Assembly: GCA_021613535.1 (NCBI GenBank)
Contig: CP075492.1
Location: forward strand, 9,734,001-9,798,000
Reading direction: 5' to 3'
DNA: 64,000 nucleotides
Origin: Adineta vaga
Lineage: Eukaryota > Rotifera
Positions within the stretch are counted from its first letter, which is position 1. Each line of letters opens with the position of its first letter. Under the pieces are notes generated by a model, which saw only the letters and a program-made list of their open reading frames with translations, did not search any database and was not told the DNA's origin. The translations under genes were made by a program, and so were the position numbers. Shown here in pieces: positions 44,393-55,513 of the stretch.

Positions 44393-45020
44393 ATGGACAA
44401 CACTATGATTCTGAAACAAAAACAAGTTAGTTTAGATTATGCAGTAAACGCCAGAACTTTATGTAACAGTCTGTTGGTTGTTTGCTGAGTTATGAAAAAG
44501 ATCATAAAGACCAATAATTATTGGATAATTTACTCGTAATATTAATAGGAAAAAAAGAACAGTAAACTGTTGCTCAGTGACACCTATCATCATTTCAGTA
44601 TCTAATACTCTCTGAATCTGAATCTGAATGAAAGAACAAGCGACAAGCCGTATATGTATGTATGTATGTAGAGTTAATATATTGGAAACGACTGTTATAT
44701 TTTATCCACGATTAACGCTTTATTTCGACAAGTAAAAAACATAAGAACACGAAAAGAGACGATACATATATAATAAATCTATACTCGAAGTTTTTTTTGT
44801 CGCATTCGACTTTGTTCTTCCGATGTTCGATTTCATCCATAAAATATCTCGATAAGCAATACATTCAGATATCAAGTCTGTAATATATCATCACTTTTGA
44901 CTTGTATCGTCAAGAGAATTGAATCACAGATTTCTTTGACAGAAATCGAATCGTTTTAGAATAATCAAAGACGATAGCAAGAAAATAAACATTCAAGTAT
45001 CTACATAAATATGTAACCAA
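44393..45020. other. intergenic, SELENOT 3' end to GOPC 5' end
   Basis: This contains a CTGAAT repeat (about 44611-44630) and a TATG/TGTA tetranucleotide run (about 44653-44671). It is otherwise AT-rich, with nothing coding seen. Confidence 0.55.
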
Positions 45021-45738
45021 TCAACTATTAAGGCGTGTAAAATCATTGCCATCTTTATTGGGATTGAATGTTTGTAACATTTGAATAAATTCATTCGATG
45101 ATGGAATACGACCAGTTTCGATTTTTGACCATAATGGAACATCATCAATAGTAATTTCGAATGCACCAGTAGAAATTAAGTAAGATTCAAGTGAATTCGA
45201 TAGAAAAAAGATCATTAAACATGCATACATTTTATTTTGTAGCGCCCAAGAATAGACTCTCGGTGTTGGAATGTTGAGAAGAGTAAATGGATTTTGACTG
45301 AAAAGAAGACAAATAAGTAAAGCCATTTTAATGATTGATATAACGCGAGCAAGAAAAGATTTTAAAGGTTGTTGTGGATAGTTTTCTCCAACAACTGCCA
45401 TATTTGGATAATGTTGACGAACTAATTCAGAAAACTGTTTGAACAAATTTTGATAGCTACAAAATAAGATAGATAAAAAGCATGGTTAAAATCATGACTA
45501 TCTAGAATACATGCCCACAACTTTGACAATAACGAAATTTAATTATTGGTCCCAGTTGCATTTTCATTTTCGGTGGTGGAATTGATGAAATATCATCGGA
45601 TTGAGTTTCCGAGAAATCATTATTTGATGATGTCGTCGCAGTTTTTGTTTTTGTTTGATTTACATATGAACGACTTAAATCGTAACATGTCAATAGAAGA
45701 ACAGTGCTAACACTGAGTAATAATTTTCGATCAAACAT
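45021..45738 (-). CDS. SELENOT: selenoprotein T homologue with Cys at the Sec site
   Basis: This is an ER-anchored, thioredoxin-like redox protein of the Rdx/SelT family. The start at 45738 gives a signal-anchor (LLLSVSTVLLLTCYDL). Exon 1 runs to 45515 and contains GPIIKFRYCQSCG. Exon 2 (45456-45021) continues YQNLFKQFSELVRQHYPNMA, then VVGENYPQQP, a hydrophobic membrane segment, and the conserved end STGAFEITIDDVPLWSKIETG. Vertebrate SELENOT has C-x-x-Sec here; this gene has C-x-x-C with a TGT codon, so no selenocysteine insertion is required, as in nematodes. The single intron starts with GC instead of GT. Only that choice joins the two exons in frame and restores the conserved Gly-Tyr after the redox motif. 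Length and order match the family. Confidence 0.94.
45457..45514 (-). other. non-canonical GC-AG intron in SELENOT
   Basis: This is a 58-bp intron with donor GG|GCATGT and acceptor TTTTGTAG|C. A GT donor three bases downstream exists but leads to a stop after about ten codons. The GC donor gives an in-frame join and conserved sequence on both sides. Confidence 0.8.
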
Positions 45739-48160
45739 CTAGAAATCAGATACATGTATAGATAATTACAAAGCAAAGAAACGAATAGTATCTGTATAAA
45801 TGTCATCTAGACTATTAGAAATTCATGTATCTTTTATCTCTACATTCTTTTGTGTTGAACAAAAATTAGCATATTTGGAAAAATTAAAAGTAAAGAGATA
45901 TGTTTACATCCGGATATTCTTATCTAAATTGCTAACTATATTATATTTTCTACGCTATACGATCTTTAATACAACAAACGAGAGAGAGAGACAGAGTAGT
46001 TTGTTCTACTCTATCACATGACACTAGACTATTTCGTCGGTAAAATATAACGATAAGAAAATAATACTATAAAATGACAGCAAAGAAATTAGCAAATATA
46101 TTTTAAGTCATATGCTAGAACCTATCAAACCACTAATCTAAGAAAAAGGTACATATACTAATCGTTGACTATGAATATCCACACAACATGTCGCATTTCA
46201 GTTACGAATGTTCATTATGAAGGAGAATATACTATTGAATTAGATGTTTTCATTGACGAAGATCAATTCAATGAATTAAAGGTTATAATAACCTTTGTAA
46301 ATAATGTACCATTGTGATTGATTTCAATCTGCTTATCTACACCTGATTCTATCAATTGATAATAAGTCAAAAATCGTTCAGAGTAACTCATTATCTGAAC
46401 AATGATTTAATAATTTATATACTATAAAACGCCTAAAATTCAAACAAAACGGAATAATAATATTCAATAACCTTCATACCAGAATAATTCATATTCATTG
46501 TCAACAATACATGGATAGATTTTATTCATGTAAAAATGTCACGATACCAAAATTAGTATCACAAATCTATCGACATTGATCGTATAAGAAGTTACCATTA
46601 AAACACGCTTCAGATTACAATAATAGCTCTGTTAATACACTGTCAATGATAAAAAAAAATGATGCGGATCTGGGGTTAACTCATACTTCACTTATCTTAT
46701 GATTTTATGATTATGATCAGTATAAAGTTTAGCCATACACCAATCATCTTTAGCAAAAAATGATGTGAAGTAGTACTGATGACAGAGGACATCTGTAGGA
46801 TGTTTTACGATATTGAATGTGAATATCATTGGTTTTAGTTCAGAGAACTTTTCATATTAGTATAGTTATACTAACTAACAAACATGTTTCAATTCAATAT
46901 GAAATGATTTTAAACTGGATTATCATGTTTGATCTCGTTGTTGGCTAATCTTAATGATAATCCTGAACTTACCGATGAAATCAAGATCGTTTTCCCCTAT
47001 CTTTAGGTGAGTCTATGCTAAGTAAAAAACTAAGATGAAAAACATTTTTTAAAAAAGAAAAGAAGCGATGGCATAAAAAGAGAAAAATAAAACATTTTTT
47101 TAACCAGATTTGTCTATACCATGGCAATTCATCACCACCCACGTCGAAAAATCCGGTACAGAAAACGTTTGCTGTTTCTTGGTGTACTCCAAACAATTCG
47201 GACCGCTTCCGGAGATCGGTATCATCGTCGTGGGCAATTGAAGGATCCCAAGAATAATACCGTTTAGACCAACAAAAATGATCGCTAGAAAGAAAAATTA
47301 TAATGATGATGTGCCGTGTTGTTTCAAATAAAGAACTTTTCTGAAGACTATATATTTTCAAATCTTTAACCTAAAACTACTCAATATTTATAGAGAAAGA
47401 AGCTTTTGAGATCATATATAAAACAGTCAAATAAAGAAAATTGATTCGCATTAAAGCATATTGAACACACTGTAGGTGGACATAAACAATAAAATTTCTG
47501 ATTCAAATAATATTCGGCTGACATTTCTATAGGCTAGAAGCGAAATTGCTGTTCGCTATAGCTTCATACGTACATACAGTCAAGGAGAAAAGTGAAAACA
47601 CGATGGGAAAATACTGCACTATAAATATATAACAAAAGAATGTTCTCATTGAAGTCATACTTATTCATTTTCCTTAAGAAAGACAATCATTATTTCTGTG
47701 GATATCTCATTTTTATCATCGATCGATAGGTTGTTCAATTCTTATTTGATTTCTTTCATAAAATATAACTATAGAAAACAATCAAAGTGTGAAACATACA
47801 GTAATACGTACATGTGATTTAACTTACTTTACCGATGTCTTATTTCTCTCTTATAAAAATGTCGATGGTAATGCTCGTGCTCGCGTAGTGCGACGAACGT
47901 TATTTATTGTAAGATGTTGGTGTTTTTCTCTCTCTTCGATTTTATTATCAAACATAACAGTATATATACGCGCAGAAAACAAAAATTAAGACTGGTGAAG
48001 AAAATTCACTAGGTTTACTAATACGACCTTTCTCGATTTGTTATAAAAAACATTTGTAAGAAAAATAAACCATGCAATCAGTTGAAATAAAATGAGGAGT
48101 ATGGTTTGAACAGAATACCCCTGCTGCCAGTCACATCCACCTCATACTCACCTCACCATT
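45739..48160. other. gene-poor region with possible orphan exons
   Basis: Mostly AT-rich non-coding sequence. Two patches look coding-like. At 46171-46281 there is an open plus-strand frame containing VHYEGEYTIELDVFIDEDQF, ending at a possible donor. At about 47108-47283 (minus), between a TTTCTAG acceptor and a GTTAAA donor, there is an open frame with RYYSWDPSIAHDDDTDLRKR and FFDVGGDELPWYRQIW and higher GC than the surroundings. I recognise neither and see no joined gene. They may be fragments. Confidence 0.4.
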
Positions 48161-48164
48161 GACA

Positions 48165-48444
48165 CCAGAAGTTTGCTATGCTTCTTCTTGACTTTGAGTT
48201 TTTTTTTTCGTTCAGCCAACATTTCCTTTGTTTTTTGCAGTTTCAGATACAATATGCTTTGCAAATTCCAAGTTCTAAATTTAAGGAGAATATGTTGGCA
48301 AGGTTGATTACTTGCTCCCTATCAAAATCTTTTATAAAATTGCGTACTGAACCACTACAACAAAAAACAAGTATGGAAATTTAATCGATTCAAAAACAAC
48401 TTTAGAACTTATGAATAGTCATGGATGGTTACAGGCTGGAACAT
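48165..48444 (-). pseudogene. decayed copy of the small gene at 49950-50292
   Basis: Reading the minus strand, this matches the downstream small gene in the same order: a start region (CAGCTATG...CAGCCTGTAA versus CAGCAATG...AACCTGTAA), the first exon end, the intron and exon 3 (LEFAKHIVSE versus LEFMKHMVTE). Two lesions are visible. The first donor has ATAAGT in place of GTAAGT. An extra A in a run in exon 3 shifts the frame and brings an early stop (after KNKGNVG). Resemblance continues upstream to about 48760, so a block of at least 600 bp was duplicated. A 68-residue plus-strand frame over the same bases is a shadow. Confidence 0.6.
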
Positions 48445-49949
48445 AGCTGTTTTTTTATGAATCAGAGCGATACATTATGTATACTAAGTTGGATTTTATC
48501 GTTTATAAATGTAATAAATTTTACTCTTGGGATGTAACCGAGAAACGAGACGGAGGAGAGTTTCCTAGATGTACACATTATTTGAAGGAAGCGACCTAAT
48601 AATGTCTGAACGGATGCCAACCTTTCCTATTAAGCGAGCTTTCGTATAGCAGTAAGACAATGGTTAACAGGATTCCATAAAATCTAGAAATGAACGTACT
48701 TGATAGATGGTGCACCATAGTAGATAATATTTTGTTGAATTAGGGTGTGGGTATTCTTATCTTCTGTCGCCCACATCCACATTCACACCCACACCCTCAA
48801 GATCAACTGTAACATCTTCTCACTTTTTTCGCTAATACTTTGTTTTGGTACATGGTGTCAAAGAGATTCTCTCAGCAGTAGATAGAACATATTTGGTTGT
48901 AGTTGTGGTGAAAAAAATCACTTTTCTATCACGTCTTGCTGCTGAGAATGAAACAAAACATGATCGATGACTCGAATTTTGATCAGAATTACCCAAGACG
49001 TCCCTATAAATATTCAAAATCGATTTAATTTTTCCTTCACAGACGTTACTGGAAATAATATAAATTCGTATTACTTATACGACTGACAGCGTTTTCGATA
49101 TTCAACTATCCCTATTGCTTTCACTTAACCACTCAAAAATAACGCAACTTATCTTTTATACCAATCGGAGATCCGAAGCCGTCGCTTCAAAACTATATAA
49201 AGAAACACTGTCCGAAAAGTACAACGTTCTGTGCAAAAGAATTGAAAATAACTTACTAGTTACAGTTTGTATAAAATCACATATATTTTTTGCTGAACCT
49301 AAAAGTAAAAGATACATTTATATAATCATTAAAAATTCGCAGATGCTATATGAAAGCAATAAACGAATACAGAACACATGAGCCTTTTTGTTAAAAAATT
49401 ATTAATTCAGACACTATTTAATATCTGTTTTGGATTTTCTGTATTTGAATAACTAGTTGAACAACTCAGAAAATCGCATGTCGATTAGTAAAAGATTTTA
49501 TAAAATCACAAATTAATCAGAAGAGGCAGTTTTTGAAGACCAGCGAGTACTATCACAACACGCTACTACAAAATGATCAACTCGATTTTTATTTGTTCAT
49601 TTCCATGTTGTTTTAGTAATCACTTCTCAATTACTTAAATTGGTTTTAACAAACGTCTTTGATATTCAGTATATTTATATAGTTCATCTATGGAACCATT
49701 GTGCTCAGGAGCATAACTAACCTTCAATAAAAGAGAGACTTGATAATGAGTTCATGGTCAAATCTAATCGTGTCAAAGTTTACTAACACTATGACAGTGT
49801 AAAAACCGAATTTTAAAAACAATTTTAAAAAGTAAAAAAGGTCCTCAAAATCAGAACCTTAGAAGATATCCCAGGAGATGTTTAAATCGTAGAAAATCTG
49901 ACCAACATCGCTCCTAATTGCAATCGTCCTCGTAGTGTAAAAATCTTAT
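48445..49949. other. spacer between pseudogene and small gene
   Basis: The first 300 bp resemble the region upstream of the small gene (50.4-50.65 kb), as expected for a diverged duplication. The rest is AT-rich with no exon I can support. Confidence 0.45.
48742..48797. repeat. short inverted repeat with GGGTGTGGGT arms
   Basis: AGGGTGTGGGT at 48742-48752 is perfectly complementary to ACCCACACCCT at 48787-48797, with a 34-base loop also rich in CCCACATCC. It could form a hairpin at the edge of the duplicated block. Confidence 0.7.
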
Positions 49950-50292
49950 TTAAGAAAATTCTCTAGTGACATCATAAATAAGTAGATTACTTTTTCTTCG
50001 TGCTTGAATTTGTTTTGTTTCTTCCACTGCTAATAATCGTTTTGTTTTTTCGACTTCTGTCACCATATGTTTCATAAATTCTAATTTCTAAATTAAAGAA
50101 TCTATAGACAAAATTAATTGCCCGTTGAGAAATCCTTTTAAAAATTCATTTTACTCACTTGTTGATTATTCGAGTCTTTGATATAAACATCAAGAGATCT
50201 ATTAAAAAAAAGAACAAAAATAGAAAATTAATCGGTTTTGAAAATTGCTTTATAACTTACGCATAATCGGTGGTGTTTACAGGTTTTGACAT
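49950..50292 (-). CDS. small three-exon gene of unknown function
   Basis: A 69-residue protein is predicted from three exons: 50261-50292, 50159-50198 and 49950-50087. Donors GTAAGT and GTGAGT and acceptors AATAG and TTTAG are all good, and the frame is open throughout. The protein has a polar N-terminus (MSKPVNTTDYASLDVYIKD), then a predicted charged helix (KLEFMKHMVTEVEKTKRLLA and VEETKQIQARRKSN) suited to a coiled coil, and the end LLIYDVTREFS. The frame is also open upstream of the ATG, back to a possible acceptor at about 50333, so the true start may be further upstream. I recognise no family. Support for it being real comes from consistent splicing and from the damaged paralogue at 48165-48444, where only coding parts and splice sites align well. 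Confidence 0.5.
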
Positions 50293-51409
50293 TGCTGTTT
50301 GATAAGAATCAGGGCGCTGCGTTATGAATACTAACGGTAAGTTGAATTTTTAAATAAATCTAACAGTATCAATATAAATCATTTGTTTATAAATAAAACA
50401 ATTTTTATAGTTGGATGCAAGCATCACACGATTTTATGAAGAGCTTTCTAGATAAACACATCATTCAAAAAACGACATGAAAACGTCTGGCTTTTGACTT
50501 TTCGTATTAGGTGAATCAGGTAAATCTTTTATCGCCGTTAAACAAAAGCAAATGTATGACAACAATCTATGCTGACAAACATGAATCACTCGGTTGATAG
50601 ATAGTACACTAGTGGACATTATTTTGTTAAATCAGACAAACAATTGATAGATCTCAGTAGCAATCGTTAGCAGCATCAAGCAGAAGTGAAATTTTTGAGA
50701 TTGCTATAGTGATCAACGAGTAATGCAAAATATGATTGGAATATCATAATTATGATAATATAGAATAACGTTTTCACAGGGAATTTTATTTCTTGTAAAA
50801 TGATATAATTCAATTATAAATCATGTATCTATAGAAAACGTACCGAACAAGATGTTTTCAATCATGTGAATCTAATGTTAATATTTAATGAAGCCAGTGA
50901 ACAGACTTGATTTTATCATATATATTCAAGTGAAACGCCAAGAAAAAATATTTTTAGATCGGTGCTTAATAATCTCGCATAAAGCTTTTGTTGTAAATTA
51001 GAAAAACAATATGACATTTAAGAATGGAAAAAATCTATTAAAGAGAATTCAAGCACAAAATTTTTATATAAACAACATGCTATGCACTTATGCAAAGCTA
51101 CTCAATGACAATCACACCAATAACAACAAGAAAAAGAGATTTGGTTCGAATAATCTTAAAACGACTCACATGTGTTTTTTTTCTACTTTTCAAGACGATT
51201 GAGCTGAATAAGAAAATTGCTTTTGTTTTATAAATATATCATTTGCTGCAATGTTCTTTTATTTTATTCTCGTGTATTATAAACACTACCTATATAACGT
51301 ATGAAACGATAAAAATACTTTCTTCAATTGTTCTCAGGTTATAATCGGAATACATTGTTTTTTTCTTATTCATGCACTATTATTGATTATAAAACTTCCA
51401 TGTGATGTG
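50293..51409. other. intergenic
   Basis: The first 350 bp are the part of the duplicated block upstream of the small gene. The rest is AT-rich. A 63-residue open frame at 51011-51202 lies here but shows no gene features. Confidence 0.45.
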
Positions 51410-52462
51410 ATGACAAATGTAACTTTAGATCTTTCATATCTTATTCATACCGACTCAACATTAGCGAGAAAAACAAAGCAACAATCATCATCATCTAATA
51501 ATTTATTCAATAATCGTGAACGAAGCCATAGAGTATCACTGTCATTGCCGATTACTACTTTCGGATCATTTTCAAACTTCGAAGAGAAACTCATACGAAT
51601 GGCAAACAACAATAAATCAACTATTTCAACGAATGTTCTTGTTGAATCTTTAACAACTCAGATACAATCACGTGGACAATTGTCTAATCGGTCAATTGAT
51701 TCGTCAACAGCATCAAGATCTTCATTAAATTATCCATTGACATTGTTACGTTCTAATACATCTTATCATTCTATCAATCCACAATTAACCGATCGATCTC
51801 TCCATACATTCAAATCACCAATATTATCCCACCGAACATTTTCAGTTCGCACACCTAATTATACGGCTCAACGTTCATCTCGACAACAAAAACAATCACA
51901 ACCGCAGACTATTTTGTCTCGTTCCACTTCTCAATATGATCATTTTCTTGCATATCTTCGACGACAATCGCTGGCACGTATCCGTCGAAAACAAGAAGAA
52001 GATGAAACTGGAGTAGAAGGAAACACAGAAACAACAGTCATGTTGAACTTGAATAAACGTTCACCTTCTCATCAATTTCATTCAACATCAAATGGTTCTC
52101 TGACATCACTAGTAGCAGACACACAGCCAGCACCAGTGATATCTATCGCATCAAAAAGAAATGGACGACCCATGTCAACTTATCCTCCACTTCAACGTTC
52201 AACAACAACACATCATTCGAATCAAGTTCAACAAACATCACGAATTATAAGTTCTGATGCTGATCATTTGTTATCAAGAACATTGAGATCATCATTAGTA
52301 ATTACACCAGCAAATTCTATCGTAGATGATCTCTCGATAACACCAGTAAAAACTCCGTATGAATTACATTTTAATAATGATAAACTTAGTTATAGCTATA
52401 TCAGTGATGATAGTGGAGTCCAATATCATGGACAAATGCTTCCTACTGCTGTTCATTTCTAA
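51410..52462 (+). CDS. Ser/Thr/Gln-rich protein of unknown function
   Basis: This single open frame of about 350 residues starts with MTNVTLDLSYLIHTD. It is rich in Ser, Thr, Arg and Gln and looks largely disordered. The most structured part is a predicted helix, SQYDHFLAYLRRQSLARIRR followed by KQEEDE, and the end YISDDSGVQYHGQMLPTAVH is distinctive. Many SxxS and RS/SR pairs suggest a phosphorylated regulatory protein, but this is guesswork. There is no signal peptide or membrane segment. The frame is open further upstream, so a 5' exon is possible. I know of no family match. Length and codon pattern over more than 1 kb make a chance frame unlikely in this AT-rich DNA. Confidence 0.65.
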   Translation: MTNVTLDLSYLIHTDSTLARKTKQQSSSSNNLFNNRERSHRVSLSLPITTFGSFSNFEEKLIRMANNNKSTISTNVLVESLTTQIQSRGQLSNRSIDSSTASRSSLNYPLTLLRSNTSYHSINPQLTDRSLHTFKSPILSHRTFSVRTPNYTAQRSSRQQKQSQPQTILSRSTSQYDHFLAYLRRQSLARIRRKQEEDETGVEGNTETTVMLNLNKRSPSHQFHSTSNGSLTSLVADTQPAPVISIASKRNGRPMSTYPPLQRSTTTHHSNQVQQTSRIISSDADHLLSRTLRSSLVITPANSIVDDLSITPVKTPYELHFNNDKLSYSYISDDSGVQYHGQMLPTAVHF

Positions 52463-52922
52463 GTTACAAAATAGATAGACTTTATTTCGAAAAATATACT
52501 GAACAAATGATTTTCAAATTATTTACAATATATATATTTTTTTGTTTAATGTAAACATTATATCATTCAATGATCTTTTGTTTACTTCGTGATATCATTG
52601 AAGAATGTTGATTACAACATTTTATTTTGAAACATCAGCTACTCTTAGTTGAGTTTGTATCCGTTGCTTCTATTTTATGCATTTTGCAGGTCAAGTCGTG
52701 AATTATAATTATTCTTATTTATAGATCAAACTGTGTAGTCAATGTAAATTGCACCCTCCTGGTTTTTCTACTTACACTTGGACTTGTATTTCACTTAATT
52801 ATTGATGTAAATATATCTATAAAAAAAACCATATTAGTTAATGTTTGTTTTTCAACAACTCTTCCATATTTATTTTCCACCGATGATAAAAGATACGAAT
52901 AAAAACAATAAACGTATATGAA
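52463..52922. other. convergent intergenic region
   Basis: 3' UTR-like AT-rich sequence between the Ser-rich gene (plus) and the RASL12-like gene (minus). Nothing else is seen. Confidence 0.5.
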
Positions 52923-54095
52923 TCAGTTTTTGAAAATCTTTGAAAATACAGATGTTTTCGATGGTGTTCGTTTCGCTGTTGATGGTGGTGGTCCACTAAC
53001 TACCGATGCTAAAGTAGATGTTGAACCAATGGTTGATGATGATCCAGATTTCATTGAAGATGAAAGTGGTACACTAACATTCGATGATGTAACTGATGTT
53101 TGAGATTCTGCTTTTGTAGATTTTACTGCTCGATGTGCAAGAGTTGCTGGCATTGGTGGCGGTAAAGGAATACTCATTGGTGAGTTTTTGTCCATTTCAT
53201 TAAAATTCGACAAATGTATAGATGAGTTTGATGATGATGACGATGATGACGAAGGTACAGTGATATTCGTATTGATATTAATGGCGGGTGTTGTTGGTGG
53301 TTCTTCATCAATAGAACTTGATGCGAGAGCACGTTCACGTTCTTTTCGTACTTCACGAACAGTACGATGAAATAATTGTTGAACATATTCATAATCATCA
53401 GCAGCTGTTGTCTCACAGAAAGCACAACTAAATCTATTTGCTACAGATTCACCATCAGATTTTGGAACAACTCTAAATAAAATAAAAACAAGTATTGTTT
53501 AATATATTCGAAAAGACAGAAATCATTACCTAGTTCGTTCGAGATCTAATTTATTTCCAAGTAGCATAATTACAAGTTCATTCGTAGATACAGTTAAGCT
53601 CTTCGAATATATATTTATTGCATCTAAATACGCTAATGCCATTTCAAAACTATCTAATTGCGTTATACTATATGTTATTAAAACAGCATCAGCCCATTTT
53701 AAATAATAAGGTAATCTTTTATCATCCTAAATTATATCAGTTTGTATATATAAAAAATCTCATTCTTTCTTTCAATTACTTTGCCGTACGTATCCATGAC
53801 CTTGACAAGAACTTCTTGTTGATCAACTACATCGGGCTTCCAATATGTATCTTCTATATATATAGGAAAAAAACAAAACATTTATTTCAAAAAGTTTACT
53901 TTCCAACTGAAAATTTTTCATACCAAGAAATGGATCATATTCACGAATAAAACGTTTCGTTAGATATTTAACAACTAATGCTGATTTACCAACATTTTGT
54001 TTTCCCAATAAAACAATATTGACTTCTTCTTTTGGTAAACTTGCTGTTGATAGATGACTTTTAATTGAACTATTCGTTGATTTATATCGACTCAT
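52923..54095 (-). CDS. Ras-like small GTPase, RASL12/RERG type
   Basis: This is a Ras-superfamily G domain with a long Ser-rich tail. The start at 54095 gives MSRYKSTNSSIKSHLSTASL. G1 is LLGKQNVGKSALVVKYL, followed by TKRFIREYDPFL and EDTYWKPDVVDQQEV (switch I). G3 is VMDTYGK, where Ras has DTAGQ. G4 is LLGNKLDLERTR and the G5 position has ETTA. Exons join at phase-consistent GT-AG introns. YDPFLEDTY and the altered G3 closely resemble vertebrate RASL12 and the RERG/RASL11 group. The Lys at the Gln61 position predicts weak or absent GTP hydrolysis. The C-terminal extension (about 90 residues, poly-Ser and PLPPPMPA) has no CAAX box and ends SKIFKN, so membrane attachment by prenylation is not expected. 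Its function in the family is poorly known. Confidence 0.87.
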
Positions 54096-54421
54096 TTTTA
54101 TATGACGTAGAAATCTTTTTTTTTTATGTATCAGTGACACAGCAAAGGGAATGATAAATATACAAACAAAGATATCGTTTTTTTTCTTTTTCTATTCTTT
54201 ATTTCTCATCCATACACAGCAGACGGAAAAGGGGAAAAAGAAGACAGAAAAAGATGTATTTATACGTTAATACCACCATTGTAAATACTTGGTCTGCAGA
54301 GAAATGTAGATAAACACAGATCGATCATTAAGAACGGAAAAAGAACGTAAAGAACATTCCGAAAGAAATAGTACTGTACAAATTTGTAGGAAAAGAAAGT
54401 TTGTTTTGTTCGAAATTATAT
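54096..54421. other. intergenic
   Basis: Short AT-rich gap between the RASL12-like start and the end of the LRR gene, both on the minus strand. It should hold the promoter of the GTPase. Confidence 0.5.
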
Positions 54422-55513
54422 CTACATAATCGATTTGACAATTGATGTACAATTAGAAAAATCTATAGCCCAACATCTATATCCATAGACACGATTGTCT
54501 AATTTATCGATATCTCGTAAATAATCATATTGAATCCATGCTGATCGACAATCACATTTAAAGTTCATATTTGTATAATTAATATCAATAATTGATGATG
54601 GATGTGTTTCAAGAAATGGTTGAAAAATTGTTTCTTCTAAATAAGTTAAATTTGTATTATAAAGACGTAAGAAAACTGCTCGACTACGAAATCGACTGAG
54701 TGATGTTAATGGAAAACTCGTTGATTGAAGTTTTTCACCACCGAGATAAATATGTAACATAGTATCTGTTGATGATCGATTACGTTGAGCAAATGAATAT
54801 TTATTGATATGAGTTAAATTTGGTGAAAAAATACGTAATAATCGTAGATTTGGTACATGATAAAAAGCATATTGACCAATAGTTTCAATTGGTTGACTTG
54901 TTCGTTGACTTTCTGTACCAAACCAAATATTTGTTAAATTTGTATGATTAAATGCATAATTTGGAATACTTGTTAATCGATCATTATGCATACTAACACG
55001 ACGTAAATTTGTAAATTGTTTCAATATTGAAAAGATGGTATCACTATCTGATAGATTAGTATTTAATGTTTCAAAAGTTTCAACTGAATCTTTAAAATAT
55101 GTAAATGCATTTACATTAATTGTTGTTAACATACGATTATCTTGAAACATTAAACTTTTAAATGTTATATTACTAAAAACATTTTCCGGTAGATATACAA
55201 CTGATGTATTATATAGAAGAAAACTATCAAAATCTGTTTCATTTTCATTTAAATACGAATTTAAATTGATAAAAATTTGTTGTAAATCAAATGATGTATT
55301 ATCAATATGTTCACAAACAATGGATTTTTCATGAATATAAATTGTTTCAGGATTAAAATCATTGAATAATAAATATGTATGAGATGGAATTGTTAAAATA
55401 CATGAACATGGTTCAAGAATAGTATCCGATGGACATTCACAATGAATTAAATTAACATAGGATTGAAAGAGAATCAACGAAAAGAAGTAAATGATTGTCC
55501 TTGAATATATCAT
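54422..55513 (-). CDS. secreted leucine-rich-repeat protein
   Basis: A single exon encodes about 363 residues from the ATG at 55513 ([19 protein letters not shown]), a good signal peptide. Two earlier in-frame Met would add a second hydrophobic stretch and are less likely. A Cys cap follows ([14 protein letters not shown]), then leucine-rich repeats ([13 protein letters not shown]-like units such as [19 protein letters not shown] and [13 protein letters not shown]) and a C-terminal cap with [15 protein letters not shown] and two more Cys. Many N-glycosylation sites. No membrane segment is seen after the cap, so it is probably secreted or lost its anchor. It resembles extracellular LRR proteins of the Slit/connectin type. 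Binding partner unknown. Confidence 0.78.
   Translation of the reverse strand: MIYSRTIIYFFSLILFQSYVNLIHCECPSDTILEPCSCILTIPSHTYLLFNDFNPETIYIHEKSIVCEHIDNTSFDLQQIFINLNSYLNENETDFDSFLLYNTSVVYLPENVFSNITFKSLMFQDNRMLTTINVNAFTYFKDSVETFETLNTNLSDSDTIFSILKQFTNLRRVSMHNDRLTSIPNYAFNHTNLTNIWFGTESQRTSQPIETIGQYAFYHVPNLRLLRIFSPNLTHINKYSFAQRNRSSTDTMLHIYLGGEKLQSTSFPLTSLSRFRSRAVFLRLYNTNLTYLEETIFQPFLETHPSSIIDINYTNMNFKCDCRSAWIQYDYLRDIDKLDNRVYGYRCWAIDFSNCTSIVKSIM

Noticed and set aside
48178-48384. Plus-strand 68-residue ORF
   Set aside because: It lies over the decayed copy of the minus-strand small gene, and alignment to the intact copy explains this sequence.
48742-48797. Interstitial telomere array
   Set aside because: Only isolated TGTGGG-like words are present, not a tandem array. 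Reported as a hairpin instead.
51011-51202. Plus-strand 63-residue ORF
   Set aside because: Low-complexity AT-rich region with no recognisable feature. Length is within chance for this composition.
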